From Streptomyces canus (lineage in GTDB: Bacteria; Actinomycetota; Actinomycetes; Streptomycetales; Streptomycetaceae), in the NCBI RefSeq assembly GCF_041435015.1, contig NZ_CP107989.1:4712001-4776000 (forward strand): DNA of 64,000 bases, read 5' to 3'. This document shows, one piece after another, positions 27,330-38,170 of the stretch; position 1 is the first letter of the stretch; each line of letters starts with the position of its first letter. Position numbers and translations under genes: made by a program. The notes beneath the pieces are model-generated. The model saw only the letters and a program-made list of their open reading frames with translations, did no database searches and was not told the origin of the DNA.

Positions 27330-27905
27330 AGGTGCCGCGCGGCTCCTCACCAGGTGATTCCGGCCGCTCCCACAGGAACTCGCGTGCCCTGCGCTGCCGT
27401 ACGCGCGCCGCCTGGCTGATCCCCAACACCATCACGGCCTCACCGACCGTCGGTTCGTCGACCACAACCCGTCCCAGAACGCCCCACTCCCCGGCGAGGC
27501 GCCATTCCAGCGCAGCCCCGGCTCGTCCCCCACACGGAACACGTCGTCAAGCTCCAGCAGCCACCACCCCGACACACCCCGGCCACAGGCAGCCTCACGG
27601 ACGACCCGACGCCGCTCCCCCGCAACACCATCACGGCCTCACCCGCCGTCGGTTCGTCGACCACAACCCGTCCCAGAACGCCCCTCTCCCCGGCGGGCAG
27701 CCGCACCAATACGCGGGGAACGCAACGGCGCTCCCCGGCGGCGGCGTTGCGCGCGATGCCGTACATCCATGCGCGGTCGCTGCACCGGGGCGGTCGGTAG
27801 GCGTGGGGACGGGTCCAGGACCGCCAGGAAGATGTCGGCCGTCAGGTCGGCCATCGTGTGCGGTCCGCGACACGCCGGGAACGAATGGCGAGGGGGCCGC
27901 AGGCC
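27330..27905 (-). pseudogene. decayed ECF sigma factor gene
   Basis: On the minus strand, pieces of an ECF-type sigma factor lie in successive frames. Region 2 is seen as GPHTMADLTADIFLAVLD (frame A) and then, after a one-base frame change near 27790, RAWMYGIARNAAAGERR. Further down, VVDEPTxGEAVMVLGISQAA and VRQRRAREFL resemble the region 4 helix-turn-helix. The middle is disrupted by a partial tandem duplication (27424-27697). No single frame encodes the protein, so I call it a pseudogene. No anti-sigma gene is visible beside it. The rest of the gap up to acsA shows no other gene. Confidence 0.6.
27424..27697. repeat. 75-bp direct repeat, offset 199
   Basis: 27424-27498 and 27623-27697 are nearly identical, differing at a few positions. 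The copies lie inside the ECF sigma pseudogene and look like an internal duplication of about 199 bases that then diverged between the copies. Confidence 0.8.
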
Positions 27906-28099
27906 GAGGCGGGAGTGTGAAAGGCGTTACAGACACTGAACTCCTCCTGGTCGGCGTCCGTGGGTACGGATGACCCCGGCCGCCGGACTCGACGTCCAAC
28001 AGGTCTAAACCAATTCCAGGTCGACCCTTGTCATCACGCCCCCCGGGGTGATGAGCTGTGGCCTGGGACACAACGGACACCCTGGGAAAGGCAGATGCC

Positions 28100-30058
<1,959 letters not shown>

Positions 30059-30089
30059 GCGACTCCTTCAACCGACTCCTTCAAAAATG

Positions 30090-30127
30090 GGGGCGCCCGG
30101 CGCGAGAACGCACCGGGCGCCCCTTTT
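30090..30127 (+). terminator. acsA terminator
   Basis: GGGGCGCCCGG (30090-30100) pairs with CCGGGCGCCCC (30113-30123) and is followed by TTTT. This is one of the few classic stem-plus-T terminators in the window. Confidence 0.88.
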
Positions 30128-30221
30128 AGCTAAACTAAACAAAACAGCGTGACCCTCATGGTGTGCCGGGAAGTCTGGTCGGCGAACAGCTAGCCCTGCC
30201 CACCGACCGGAGGTCTCCCCC

Positions 30222-31640
30222 ATGTCCGCGCCCCCTCGCAAGGTCCTCGGACGCCTCTCCCTCCCCGAGCGGACCTTCGTCGCGGACGCACTGCGCACCG
30301 AGACGGTCGGCGGTGTGTTGCTGCTCGTCGCCGCGGTCGCCGCTCTCATCTGGGCGAACGTCCCCGCGCTGCACAGCAGTTACGAGAGCGTCAGCCACTA
30401 CCATCTGGGCCCCGCGGCCCTCGGACTCGACCTGTCGGTCGAACACTGGGCCGCCGACGGCCTCCTCGCGATCTTCTTCTTCGTGGCCGGCATCGAGCTC
30501 AAGCGCGAACTGGTGGCCGGTGACCTGAAGGACCCCAAGGCGGCCGCGCTGCCCGTGGTCGCCGCGCTGTGCGGCATGGCCGTACCGGCGCTCGTCTACA
30601 CGCTCACCAACCTCACCGGCGGCGGCTCCCTGGCCGGCTGGGCCGTGCCCACCGCCACCGACATCGCCTTCGCGCTCGCCGTGCTCGCCGTCATCGGCAC
30701 CTGGCTGCCGAGCGCGCTGCGCGCCTTCCTGCTGACCCTCGCCGTCGTCGACGACCTCTTCGCGATCCTGATCATCGCGGTCTTCTTCACCGCCGACATC
30801 GACTTCGCCGCGCTCGGCGGGGCGGCGGTCGGCCTCGCGGTCTTCTGGTTCCTGCTGCGCAAGGGCGTGCGCGGGTGGTACGTCTACGTCCCGCTCGCGC
30901 TGGTGATCTGGGCGCTGATGTACAACAGCGGGGTCCATGCCACCATCGCGGGCGTCGCGATGGGCCTGATGCTGCGCTGCACCACCCGGGAGAACGAGGA
31001 GCACTCCCCGGGCGAGCACATCGAGCATCTCGTACGGCCGCTCTCGGCGGGCCTGGCCGTCCCCCTGTTCGCCCTCTTCAGCGCGGGTGTCTCCGTCTCC
31101 GGCGGCGCGCTCGGCGACGTCTTCACCCAGCCGGAGACGCTCGGCGTGGTGCTCGGGCTGGTCGTCGGCAAGGCGCTCGGCATCTTCGGCGGGACGTGGC
31201 TCACGGCTCGTTTCACCCGGGCCTCGCTCAGCGACGACCTCGCATGGGCCGACGTGTTCGCGGTGGCGACCCTGGCCGGCATCGGCTTCACCGTGTCGCT
31301 GCTCATCGGGGAGCTCGCCTTCGTCGGCGACGCCACACTGACCGACGAGGTCAAGACCTCCGTACTCCTCGGCTCGCTCATCGCGGCCACCCTCGCGACC
31401 GTGCTGCTGAAGCTGCGCAACGCCGAGTACCGCAGGCTGTACGAGGCCGAGGAGCGCGACGACGACCTGGACGGCATCCCGGACGTGTACGAGGAGGACG
31501 ACCCGGCGTACCACCTGCGGATGGCGGCCATTTACGAGCGCAAGGCGGCCGAGCACCGCCGGATCGCCGAGCTCAAGAACGCCGAGCGGCTTGCCGAAGT
31601 GACGGGCGGGGCAGGCGAGGAGGACGACCGTCGGGCATGA
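30222..31640 (+). CDS. nhaA: Na+/H+ antiporter NhaA
   Basis: A 472-residue sodium/proton antiporter with about 12 hydrophobic segments. The ion-binding aspartates are in AVVDDLFAILII, and VPTATDIAFALAVLAV is the conserved helix preceding it. The C-terminal 60 residues are charged and cytoplasmic (EERDDDLDGIPDVYEEDD), longer than in E. coli NhaA. ATG at 30222 has GGAGG upstream. It should expel sodium and regulate internal pH. The following holin-like gene begins 62 bases later on the same strand and may be co-transcribed. Confidence 0.96.
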   Translation: MSAPPRKVLGRLSLPERTFVADALRTETVGGVLLLVAAVAALIWANVPALHSSYESVSHYHLGPAALGLDLSVEHWAADGLLAIFFFVAGIELKRELVAGDLKDPKAAALPVVAALCGMAVPALVYTLTNLTGGGSLAGWAVPTATDIAFALAVLAVIGTWLPSALRAFLLTLAVVDDLFAILIIAVFFTADIDFAALGGAAVGLAVFWFLLRKGVRGWYVYVPLALVIWALMYNSGVHATIAGVAMGLMLRCTTRENEEHSPGEHIEHLVRPLSAGLAVPLFALFSAGVSVSGGALGDVFTQPETLGVVLGLVVGKALGIFGGTWLTARFTRASLSDDLAWADVFAVATLAGIGFTVSLLIGELAFVGDATLTDEVKTSVLLGSLIAATLATVLLKLRNAEYRRLYEAEERDDDLDGIPDVYEEDDPAYHLRMAAIYERKAAEHRRIAELKNAERLAEVTGGAGEEDDRRA

Positions 31641-31702
31641 TCTGACGGGACGGTACAAAAGTCACGCCACACAAAAGAGTCCCAGTGAATAGGGAGACCG
31701 CG

Positions 31703-32206
31703 ATGAGCGCACCCGACGGCAGCCCGGTCGGCGCCGAACGCAGCATCGGCCAGCTGTTCGCCTCGGCGACGACCGAGATGTCTGCGCTGGTGCACGACGA
31801 GATCGCGCTGGCGAAGGCGCAGCTCAAGCAGGACGTCAAACGGGGCGCGGCGAGCGGCGGCGCGTTCAGCGTGGCCGGCGCGGTCCTGCTGTTCTCCTTG
31901 CCGATGCTGAACTTCGCGCTGGCGTACGGCATCCGGACCTGGAGCGACTGGAACCTCGCGGTCTGCTTCCTGCTGTCCTTCGCGGCCAACGTCCTCGTCG
32001 CGCTCGTCCTCGCTCTGATCGGTGTCGTCTTCGCGAAGAAGGCGCAGAAGAGCAAGGGCCCGCAGAAGGTCGCCGCGTCGATGAAGGAGACGGCGGGCGT
32101 GCTCCAGAATGCCAAGCCCCATCCGCGGCCCGACGACACCAAGGTCCTGGAGGAGCGGGTCCGAAACACGAAGGCCATCGAGGCTGTGGCACGCTCGTCG
32201 TCATGA
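31703..32206 (+). CDS. actinobacterial holin-superfamily membrane protein
   Basis: A 167-residue protein of the Phage_holin_3_6 (DUF1469) type found throughout actinobacterial chromosomes, not a phage lysis gene here. An N-terminal amphipathic helix (QLFASATTEMSALVHDEIALAKAQLKQD) precedes two membrane helices (about 55-80 and 88-115), then a lysine-rich tail. ATG at 31703 follows GGGAG; the in-frame GTG at 31685 is less well placed. It overlaps the next gene as ATGA, so both are translated together. Function unknown. Confidence 0.8.
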   Translation: MSAPDGSPVGAERSIGQLFASATTEMSALVHDEIALAKAQLKQDVKRGAASGGAFSVAGAVLLFSLPMLNFALAYGIRTWSDWNLAVCFLLSFAANVLVALVLALIGVVFAKKAQKSKGPQKVAASMKETAGVLQNAKPHPRPDDTKVLEERVRNTKAIEAVARSSS

Positions 32207-33144
32207 CCGATCCCGCCACCCCTTCGGCGCAGCAGCCCGCCTCTCTCGTACGGCCCGACGGTCCCTGGACGCACCGGGACGTGGCCGCCAACGGCGCGCG
32301 CTTCCACATCGCCGAACTGGGCGACGGACCGCTCGTGATGTTCCTGCACGGCTTCCCGCAGTTCTGGTGGACCTGGCGCCACCAGCTGGAGGCGCTCGCC
32401 GACGCCGGCTTCCGGGCCGTGGCCATGGATCTGCGCGGCGTCGGCGGCAGCGACCGCACCCCGCGCGGCTACGACCCCGCCAACCTGGCCCTCGACGTCA
32501 CCGGCGTGATCCGCTCGCTCGGCGAGCCGGACGCCGCCCTGGTCGGCCATGACCTGGGCGGCTATCTGGCGTGGACGGCGGCCGCGATGCGTCCCAAGCT
32601 CGTACGACGGCTCGCGGTCGCCTCGATGCCGCATCCCCGGCGCTGGCGCTCGGCGATGCTGTCGGACGTGAAGCAGACGCGCGCCGGCTCCTACATCTGG
32701 GGGTTCCAGCGGCCCTGGGTCCCGGAGCGGCAGCTGACCGCCGACGACGGCGCGCTGGTCGCCGAGCTGATCCGGGACTGGTCCGGTCCGCGCCAGCCGG
32801 ACGACAAGGCGGTGGAGACGTACCGCAGGGCGATCTGCATCCCCTCGACAGCGCACTGTGCGATCGAGCCGTACCGCTGGATGGTGCGTTCGATGGCCCG
32901 TCCCGACGGGATCCAGTTCAACCGGCGCATGAAGCGGCCCGTCCGCGTGCCGACTCTTCACCTGCACGGCTCGCTCGACCCGGTGATGCGCACGCGCAGC
33001 GCCGCCGGATCCGGGGAGTACGTCGAAGCGCCGTACCGCTGGCGCCTGTTCGACGGGCTGGGGCACTTCCCGCACGAAGAGGACCCGGTCGCCTTCTCGA
33101 CAGAACTGATCAACTGGCTGAAGGATCCCGAACCCGATCGGTGA
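32203..33144 (+). CDS. alpha/beta hydrolase, epoxide-hydrolase-like
   Basis: A 313-residue alpha/beta-hydrolase fold enzyme. HGFPQFWWTWR is the oxyanion motif of epoxide hydrolases, GHDLGGYLAW carries the nucleophilic Asp, and GHFPHEED near the end carries the catalytic His. These features fit an epoxide hydrolase or haloalkane-dehalogenase-like enzyme better than an esterase, since the nucleophile is Asp and not Ser. The substrate is unknown. The start ATG overlaps the stop of the holin-like gene. Confidence 0.85.
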   Translation: MTDPATPSAQQPASLVRPDGPWTHRDVAANGARFHIAELGDGPLVMFLHGFPQFWWTWRHQLEALADAGFRAVAMDLRGVGGSDRTPRGYDPANLALDVTGVIRSLGEPDAALVGHDLGGYLAWTAAAMRPKLVRRLAVASMPHPRRWRSAMLSDVKQTRAGSYIWGFQRPWVPERQLTADDGALVAELIRDWSGPRQPDDKAVETYRRAICIPSTAHCAIEPYRWMVRSMARPDGIQFNRRMKRPVRVPTLHLHGSLDPVMRTRSAAGSGEYVEAPYRWRLFDGLGHFPHEEDPVAFSTELINWLKDPEPDR

Positions 33145-33271
33145 CCGTTTCGTCGCGTCCGGTACCCGGACCTGAACACCTGTCCTACGAACGGCCACTT
33201 GCCCGGCGCATAGGCCAATTGGGGGGCGTGGGGGCGGTTATGGACCTTGGGGCGGGGGCACACGTCCGGGT

Positions 33272-33457
33272 ATGGGCTGGACGCACGACTACAGTGACGC
33301 AGCACGCAATCGACGCTCCGGCGGTGGCCTGAGCTCCCACCATCAGGGCGGTGCCCCGCAACTGCAGGGCGGCACGGACCTGAGGGTGGGCATCCCGCGC
33401 ATCCTGCGCCGCCGGGCCCGCTGGGTCTCGGTACGCCTGCGTCATCCCCGAGGCTGA
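33272..33457 (+). CDS. small basic protein, unknown function
   Basis: A possible 61-residue gene. The product begins MGWTHDYSDAARNRR, has a Gly/Gln-rich middle and a basic end (LRRRARWVSVRLRHPRG). It occupies most of the 335-base gap between the hydrolase and the protease gene. I have a weak memory of a similar short Streptomyces protein here. The ribosome site is poor (CGGGT near the ATG), so the start is uncertain. No motif suggests a function. Confidence 0.4.
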   Translation: MGWTHDYSDAARNRRSGGGLSSHHQGGAPQLQGGTDLRVGIPRILRRRARWVSVRLRHPRG

Positions 33458-33479
33458 CGCGCCCTCGTCCTGACACCCC

Positions 33480-34679
33480 TCACAGCGCGCAGCTGTCGCT
33501 GTCCACCTGCTGGTTCGCGGTGCGCCCCTTGGCGATGTCCTCCTGGATCTCGTCCGCGGTGAGCGCGTACCCGGTGTCGGCGTCGTCGAGCGACTTGGCG
33601 AAGACCACGCCGTACACCCTGCCCTCCGGGGTCAGCAGCGGGCCGCCGGAGTTGCCCTGGCGGACGGTCGCGTAGAGGGAGTAGACATCGCGGCTGACGG
33701 TGCCGCGGTGGTAGATGTCCGGTCCGTGGGCGTCGATGCGCCCGCGCACCCGCGCGGAGCGGACGTCGTACGCGCCGTTCTCCGGGAAGCCCGCGACGAT
33801 CGCGCCGTCCCCGCTGGCGGCGTCCTCGGTCGTGAACTGCAGCGCGGGCGCGTCCAGATCGGGGACGTCCAGTACGGCGATGTCGCGCTTCCAGTCGTAG
33901 AGGACGACCGTGGCGTCGTACTTGCGCCCCTCGCCGCCTATCTGGACCGTGGGCTCGTCGACGCCGCCGACGACATGGGCGTTGGTCATGACGCGGCGGT
34001 CACCGAACACGAAGCCGGAGCCCTCCAGGACCTTGCCGCAGCTCTGCGCGGTGCCCATGACCTTGACGATGGAGCGCTGGGCGCGGGTGGCGACGGCGCT
34101 GTGGGCGAGCTTGGGGTCGGGCGGCTGGACCTCCTTGATCGGCTCGTTGGAGAACGGGCTGAAGACCTGCGGGAAGCCGTTCTGCGCGAGGACCGAGGTG
34201 AAGTCCTGGAACCAGGTGTCGGCGGCGCCCGGCAGCGCCTCCTGCACGCCCAGGAGCACCTTGGAGCTACGGACCTCCTTGCCGACCGTCGGCATGGTGG
34301 TCTGGGCGAGGGCGGAGCCGATGAGCCAGGCGACCAGGAGCATCGCGAGGACGTTGACGAGGGCGCCGCCGGTCGCGTCCAGGGCGCGGGCCGGGGACCA
34401 CGTGATGTACCGGCGCAGCTTGTTGCCGAGGTGGGTGGTCAGAGCCTGGCCGACGGAGGCGCAGACGATGACGACGACCACGGCGACGACGGCGGCGACC
34501 GTGCCGACCTCCGCGTGGTCGGTCAGCGCGTCCCAGATGACCGGGAGGGTGTAGACGGCGACGAGACCGCCGCCCAGGAATCCGATCACCGACAGGATGC
34601 CGACGACGAAGCCCTGGCGATAGCCGACGATCGCGAACCACACGGCGGCGACCAGCAACAGGATGTCCAGCACGTTCAC
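33480..34679 (-). CDS. MarP-like membrane-anchored serine protease
   Basis: A 399-residue membrane protease with four N-terminal CvpA-like helices (about residues 1-125), then a trypsin-like periplasmic domain. The catalytic triad is visible: TNAHVV (His), DIAVLD (Asp) and RQGNSGGP (Ser). A cysteine pair (QSCGKV and DSCAL near the end) could form a redox-sensitive disulfide as in mycobacterial MarP. That enzyme protects against acid and oxidative stress by cleaving cell-wall hydrolases. GTG at 34679 starts the first membrane helix directly. It is followed by a Nudix gene on the same strand upstream by 119 bases. Confidence 0.9.
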   Translation of the reverse strand: MNVLDILLLVAAVWFAIVGYRQGFVVGILSVIGFLGGGLVAVYTLPVIWDALTDHAEVGTVAAVVAVVVVIVCASVGQALTTHLGNKLRRYITWSPARALDATGGALVNVLAMLLVAWLIGSALAQTTMPTVGKEVRSSKVLLGVQEALPGAADTWFQDFTSVLAQNGFPQVFSPFSNEPIKEVQPPDPKLAHSAVATRAQRSIVKVMGTAQSCGKVLEGSGFVFGDRRVMTNAHVVGGVDEPTVQIGGEGRKYDATVVLYDWKRDIAVLDVPDLDAPALQFTTEDAASGDGAIVAGFPENGAYDVRSARVRGRIDAHGPDIYHRGTVSRDVYSLYATVRQGNSGGPLLTPEGRVYGVVFAKSLDDADTGYALTADEIQEDIAKGRTANQQVDSDSCAL

Positions 34680-34798
34680 CGGTTCGAGCCTCGCCTCATC
34701 ACTTCGCGTTCACCACAGGTCGGCCGGGGGTCCGGCCCGCCGCGAAGCGGCAATCCGATACAGCGCCCCCGAAAAGACACAACACGGGGTTCACCCTG

Positions 34799-35488
34799 TC
34801 ATGCGCGCCAGTCGAGCGGGACCTGCTTCTCGCGGTCCCAGGGGCGCTCCCAGCCCGCGTAGTGCAGGAGTCGGTCGATGATTCCGGCGGTGAAGCCCCA
34901 GACAAGGGCCGATTCGACCAGGAATGCCGGACCTCGGTGGCCGCGGGGGTGGACGGTCGTCGCACGGTTGTCGGGGTCCGTGAGATCCGCCACGGGAACG
35001 GTGAAGACGCGGGCGGTTTCATTCGGATCGACGACCCCGACCGGGGTCGGTTCGCGCCACCAGCCCAGCACCGGGGTCACCACGAAGCCGCTGACCGGGA
35101 TGTACAGCTTGGGCAGCACGCCGAACAGCTGGACGCCTGAGGGGTCGAGGCCGGTCTCCTCCTCGGCCTCGCGCAGGGCGGCCCGCAGCGGTCCGTCGCC
35201 ATGGGGATCGCCGTCCTCCGGATCGAGCGCGCCGCCGGGGAACGACGGCTGCCCGGCGTGCGACCTGAGCGAGCTCGCCCGCTCCATGAGCAGCAGCTCG
35301 GGGCCGCGCTCGCCCTCGCCGAACAGGATCAGCACGGCCGACTGCCGGCCCGCGCCGTTCGCCGGCGGCAGGAAGCGGCTCAGCTGCCGCGGCTCGACCG
35401 TCTCCACGGCGTGCACCACCGGGTCCAGCCAGCTCGGCAGGCCGTCCTTGCTGAGCGTCACGCCCTTCGTATGGCTCGCCCGTGTCAT
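34799..35488 (-). CDS. Nudix hydrolase, CoA pyrophosphatase type
   Basis: A 229-residue Nudix enzyme. The Nudix box is GGALDPEDGD...AALREAEEETGL; the preceding SSLRSHAGQPSFPGG matches the UPF0035/NudL signature of coenzyme A diphosphatases. It should split CoA or acyl-CoA into phosphopantetheine and ADP. ATG at 35488 has GGGGGTGG just upstream; GTG at 35494 is two codons earlier and nearly equivalent. It lies between nth and the MarP-like gene on the same strand and may share a transcript with them. Confidence 0.88.
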   Translation of the reverse strand: MTRASHTKGVTLSKDGLPSWLDPVVHAVETVEPRQLSRFLPPANGAGRQSAVLILFGEGERGPELLLMERASSLRSHAGQPSFPGGALDPEDGDPHGDGPLRAALREAEEETGLDPSGVQLFGVLPKLYIPVSGFVVTPVLGWWREPTPVGVVDPNETARVFTVPVADLTDPDNRATTVHPRGHRGPAFLVESALVWGFTAGIIDRLLHYAGWERPWDREKQVPLDWRA

Positions 35489-35660
35489 CGCCACCCCCGT
35501 CGTCCTGCATCGCTCAACGCCCGACGGGCCCTAGATCGTTCCGGTCGCACCGCACGGTGGTGCCGGGGTTGCCCGACCGGCCGTACCCCACGGGCAGCTC
35601 CGGCCTCACGATTCGGCCCGCCGACCCGCGCCGGTCCTCCCGGCCGCGCCGTCCGCCTCC

Positions 35661-36710
35661 TCATTCGGTGGCCCCCAGCGGCGGTGCGGCCTTGCCGCCG
35701 GCGTCCAGATAGGCCTGCGGCGGATTCAGCCGCTGTCCCGGGAAGCCGCCCTTCTCGTACTTGAGGAGCTTCTTCGCCTTCTCCGGATCCGTCTCGCCCT
35801 CGCCGTAGGCCGGGCAGAGCGGGGTGATGGGGCAGGCGCCGCAGGCGGGCTTGCGGGCGTGGCAGATACGGCGGCCGTGCCAGATGACGTGATGCGACAG
35901 GTCCGTCCAGTCGCTCTTCGGGAAGAGCGCGGTGACGGCGGCCTCGATCTTGTCGGGGTCGGTCTCGTCGGTCCACTGCCAGCGCCTGACCAGTCGCATG
36001 AAGTGCGTGTCGACGGTGACACCGGGCCGCCCGAAGGCGTTGCCGAGGACGACGAAGGCGGTCTTGCGGCCCACACCGGGGAGCGTGACGAGGTCTTCGA
36101 GCCGCCCCGGGACCTCACCACCGAAGTTCTCCACGAGGGCCTTGGACAGCCCTATCACCGACTTGGTCTTGGCCCGGAAGAAGCCGGTCGGCCGGAGGAT
36201 CTCCTCGACCTCCTCGGGGTTGGCCGCGGCCAGATCCTCGGGCGTCGGGTACGTGGCGAACAGCGCGGGGGTCGTCTGATTGACCCTCAGGTCGGTGGTC
36301 TGCGCGGACAGGACCGTCGCCACGATCAGCTGGAAGGGGTTCTCGAAGTCCAACTCGGGGTGGGCGTACGGAAACACCTCCGCGAGTTCGCGGTTGATGC
36401 GCCGGGCGCGGCGGACGAGGGCGGTCCGCGACTCGTTCCGCGGGGACTTCCCGGCGACCGTCTTCGTGGCCGAGGCCTTCTTCACCGGGGCCGCCGCCTT
36501 CTTGGGAGCGACGGTCGCCTTCTTCACGGCGGCGGTCTTCCTCACGGGAGCCGCTTTCTTCGCCGAAGCCCTCTTCTCCACCGGAGCCTTCCCTGCCGCT
36601 TTTGCCGTTTTCTTTCCGCCCACTGCGCCCTGTTCGCCCACAGCGGAATCTCGACGTACAACCACCCGCCCAGCCCCCTTGGCCTGTGCTCTCACCGGCG
36701 TTTTGGACAC
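35661..36710 (-). CDS. nth: endonuclease III with lysine/alanine-rich N-terminal tail
   Basis: Base-excision-repair glycosylase/AP lyase of 349 residues. The helix-hairpin-helix LPGVGRKTA provides the catalytic Lys, VDTHFMRL the catalytic Asp, and [17 protein letters not shown] the [4Fe-4S] cysteines. The enzyme proper begins near residue 95. The first 90 residues are a Lys/Ala/Val-rich tail ([18 protein letters not shown] repeats) resembling histone H1 tails. The start GTG 36710 has only a weak ribosome site, so the tail could begin later, but its frame stays open and biased throughout. It is divergent from crp. Confidence 0.92.
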   Translation of the reverse strand: MSKTPVRAQAKGAGRVVVRRDSAVGEQGAVGGKKTAKAAGKAPVEKRASAKKAAPVRKTAAVKKATVAPKKAAAPVKKASATKTVAGKSPRNESRTALVRRARRINRELAEVFPYAHPELDFENPFQLIVATVLSAQTTDLRVNQTTPALFATYPTPEDLAAANPEEVEEILRPTGFFRAKTKSVIGLSKALVENFGGEVPGRLEDLVTLPGVGRKTAFVVLGNAFGRPGVTVDTHFMRLVRRWQWTDETDPDKIEAAVTALFPKSDWTDLSHHVIWHGRRICHARKPACGACPITPLCPAYGEGETDPEKAKKLLKYEKGGFPGQRLNPPQAYLDAGGKAAPPLGATE

Positions 36711-36812
36711 CCGGCCAGCCTAGGGCCCGGCACTGACATCCGCCCCGGACCCCGACGACCGGCCCCCAATTGGACCCCTGCCGCTTACCCCGGGACATGT
36801 GTGCGGCATCCT

Positions 36813-36826
36813 TGTGACAGATCACA
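36813..36826. promoter_or_regulatory. Crp-like inverted repeat upstream of crp
   Basis: TGTGACAGATCACA has TGTGA/TCACA half-sites separated by 4 bases, 92 bases from the crp start. Canonical Crp sites have a 6-base spacer, so direct autoregulation is possible but not assured. At 36859-36882 an imperfect palindrome centred on TGGTACCA follows. Confidence 0.4.
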
Positions 36827-36917
36827 CTGTTTGGACCGTCCGGCAAAATGGGCACCGGGTTCCCCTGGTACCAAGGGGGAACAAGATCCCCTGAGCAGGT
36901 CGACAAGGAGAGAACTC

Positions 36918-37592
36918 GTGGACGACGTTCTGCGGCGCAACCCGCTCTTCGCGGCACTCGACGACGAGCAGTCCGCGGAACTGCGCGCCTCCATGAGTGA
37001 GGTGACCCTCGCGCGAGGCGACTCGCTGTTCCACGAGGGCGACCCGGGAGACCGGCTCTACGTCGTCACCGAGGGCAAGGTCAAGCTTCACCGCACCTCC
37101 CCCGACGGCCGCGAGAACATGCTCGCCGTGGTCGGCCCCGGCGAACTCATCGGCGAACTGTCCCTGTTCGACCCGGGCCCGCGCACGGCGACCGCCACCG
37201 CGCTGACCGAGGTCAAGCTGCTGGGCCTCGGCCACGGCGACCTCCAGCCCTGGCTGAACGCCCGCCCCGAGGTGGCCACCGCGCTGCTGCGCGCCGTCGC
37301 CCGCCGTCTGCGCCGCACCAACGACGCGATGTCCGACCTGGTCTTCTCGGACGTCCCCGGCCGCGTGGCCCGCGCCCTGCTCGACCTCTCCCGCCGCTTC
37401 GGCGTGCAGTCCGAGGAGGGCATCCACGTCGTCCACGACCTCACGCAGGAGGAACTCGCCCAACTGGTCGGCGCCTCCCGCGAGACGGTCAACAAGGCCC
37501 TCGCGGACTTCGCCCAGCGCGGCTGGCTGCGCCTGGAGGCCCGCGCGGTGATCCTCCTGGACGTCGAGAGGCTCGCCAAGCGCTCGCGCTGA
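36918..37592 (+). CDS. crp: Crp-family transcription regulator
   Basis: A 224-residue cyclic-nucleotide-binding regulator, matching S. coelicolor Crp closely from memory. The N-terminal cNMP domain has GELIGELSLFDPGPRTATATAL (phosphate-binding cassette), a long dimer helix follows, and the C-terminal winged helix contains QEELAQLVGASRETVNKAL. In Streptomyces it controls germination and secondary metabolism. GTG at 36918 follows AAGGAGA at good spacing; the open frame extending far upstream is antisense to nth. A strong hairpin follows at 37614. Confidence 0.95.
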   Translation: MDDVLRRNPLFAALDDEQSAELRASMSEVTLARGDSLFHEGDPGDRLYVVTEGKVKLHRTSPDGRENMLAVVGPGELIGELSLFDPGPRTATATALTEVKLLGLGHGDLQPWLNARPEVATALLRAVARRLRRTNDAMSDLVFSDVPGRVARALLDLSRRFGVQSEEGIHVVHDLTQEELAQLVGASRETVNKALADFAQRGWLRLEARAVILLDVERLAKRSR

Positions 37593-37613
37593 GCTCGGAT
37601 CGTCGTACGACGT

Positions 37614-37645
37614 CGAAGGGCCCTGCCGCACGGCAGGGCCCTTCG
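37614..37645 (+). terminator. crp terminator
   Basis: CGAAGGGCCCTGCCG (37614-37628) and its exact reverse complement (37631-37645) form a 15-bp palindrome with only 2 bases between, starting 22 bases past the crp stop. Confidence 0.85.
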
Positions 37646-38170
37646 CGTGTCGACAGGGGCGGGCACCTGCAAGGACAGGGCGCCGGGGCCGGTCCGACGG
37701 CACGGGCGGTGGACATCGCAGGGGGAGGGCGACCTCGGCGACAAGTCGCCCTCCCTGTGGGCGACGGACGTCGCCGTCGTGGCTGCCGACGTACGGGGCG
37801 GCCAGGGCGGTACGCACCACGACGACGGCGCCGCCCACCCCGGGCACGTCGGCGTCACCGCCCTCGGCCTGGCCACGGGCACGGTCGCCGGCGGGTTCCT
37901 GTTCGTGCATCGCCGGGGCGCCCCTCTCGCCGTGTCGGACCGCCGACGGGCCGGGTCGTGGCTCACCGACGGCCGGGCGGTGTCGGATCCGGCCTGCCTG
38001 TCGCCGTGTCCGGCGACGTGATCGCCCCCCCTTGCCGCCTCCACGGCGTCTCACGCCGCCTGCGCGTCTTGCATCGGCATCCATCGGCGCTGGCCACGTT
38101 CGGCCCCACACGGTCCGTCCAGGGCCGTAAATGAGCTGTCCCCGGGCCCGCCCCCGGGCACAGTGATCGC
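37646..38170. other. 525-base region with no assignable gene
   Basis: Open frames exist on both strands because of the GC content, but none has a good start or a recognisable product. One plus-strand frame encodes a hydrophobic stretch (VTALGLATGTVAGGFLFVH, about 37850-37905), which could be a remnant of a membrane protein. I do not call a gene. Confidence 0.4.

Noticed and set aside
31703..32206. Holin-like gene as a sign of a prophage
   Set aside because: No other phage genes are near, and this membrane family is widespread in actinobacterial chromosomes.
31573..33198. 541-residue minus-strand open frame
   Set aside because: Antisense to the holin-like and alpha/beta hydrolase genes; no recognisable domain.
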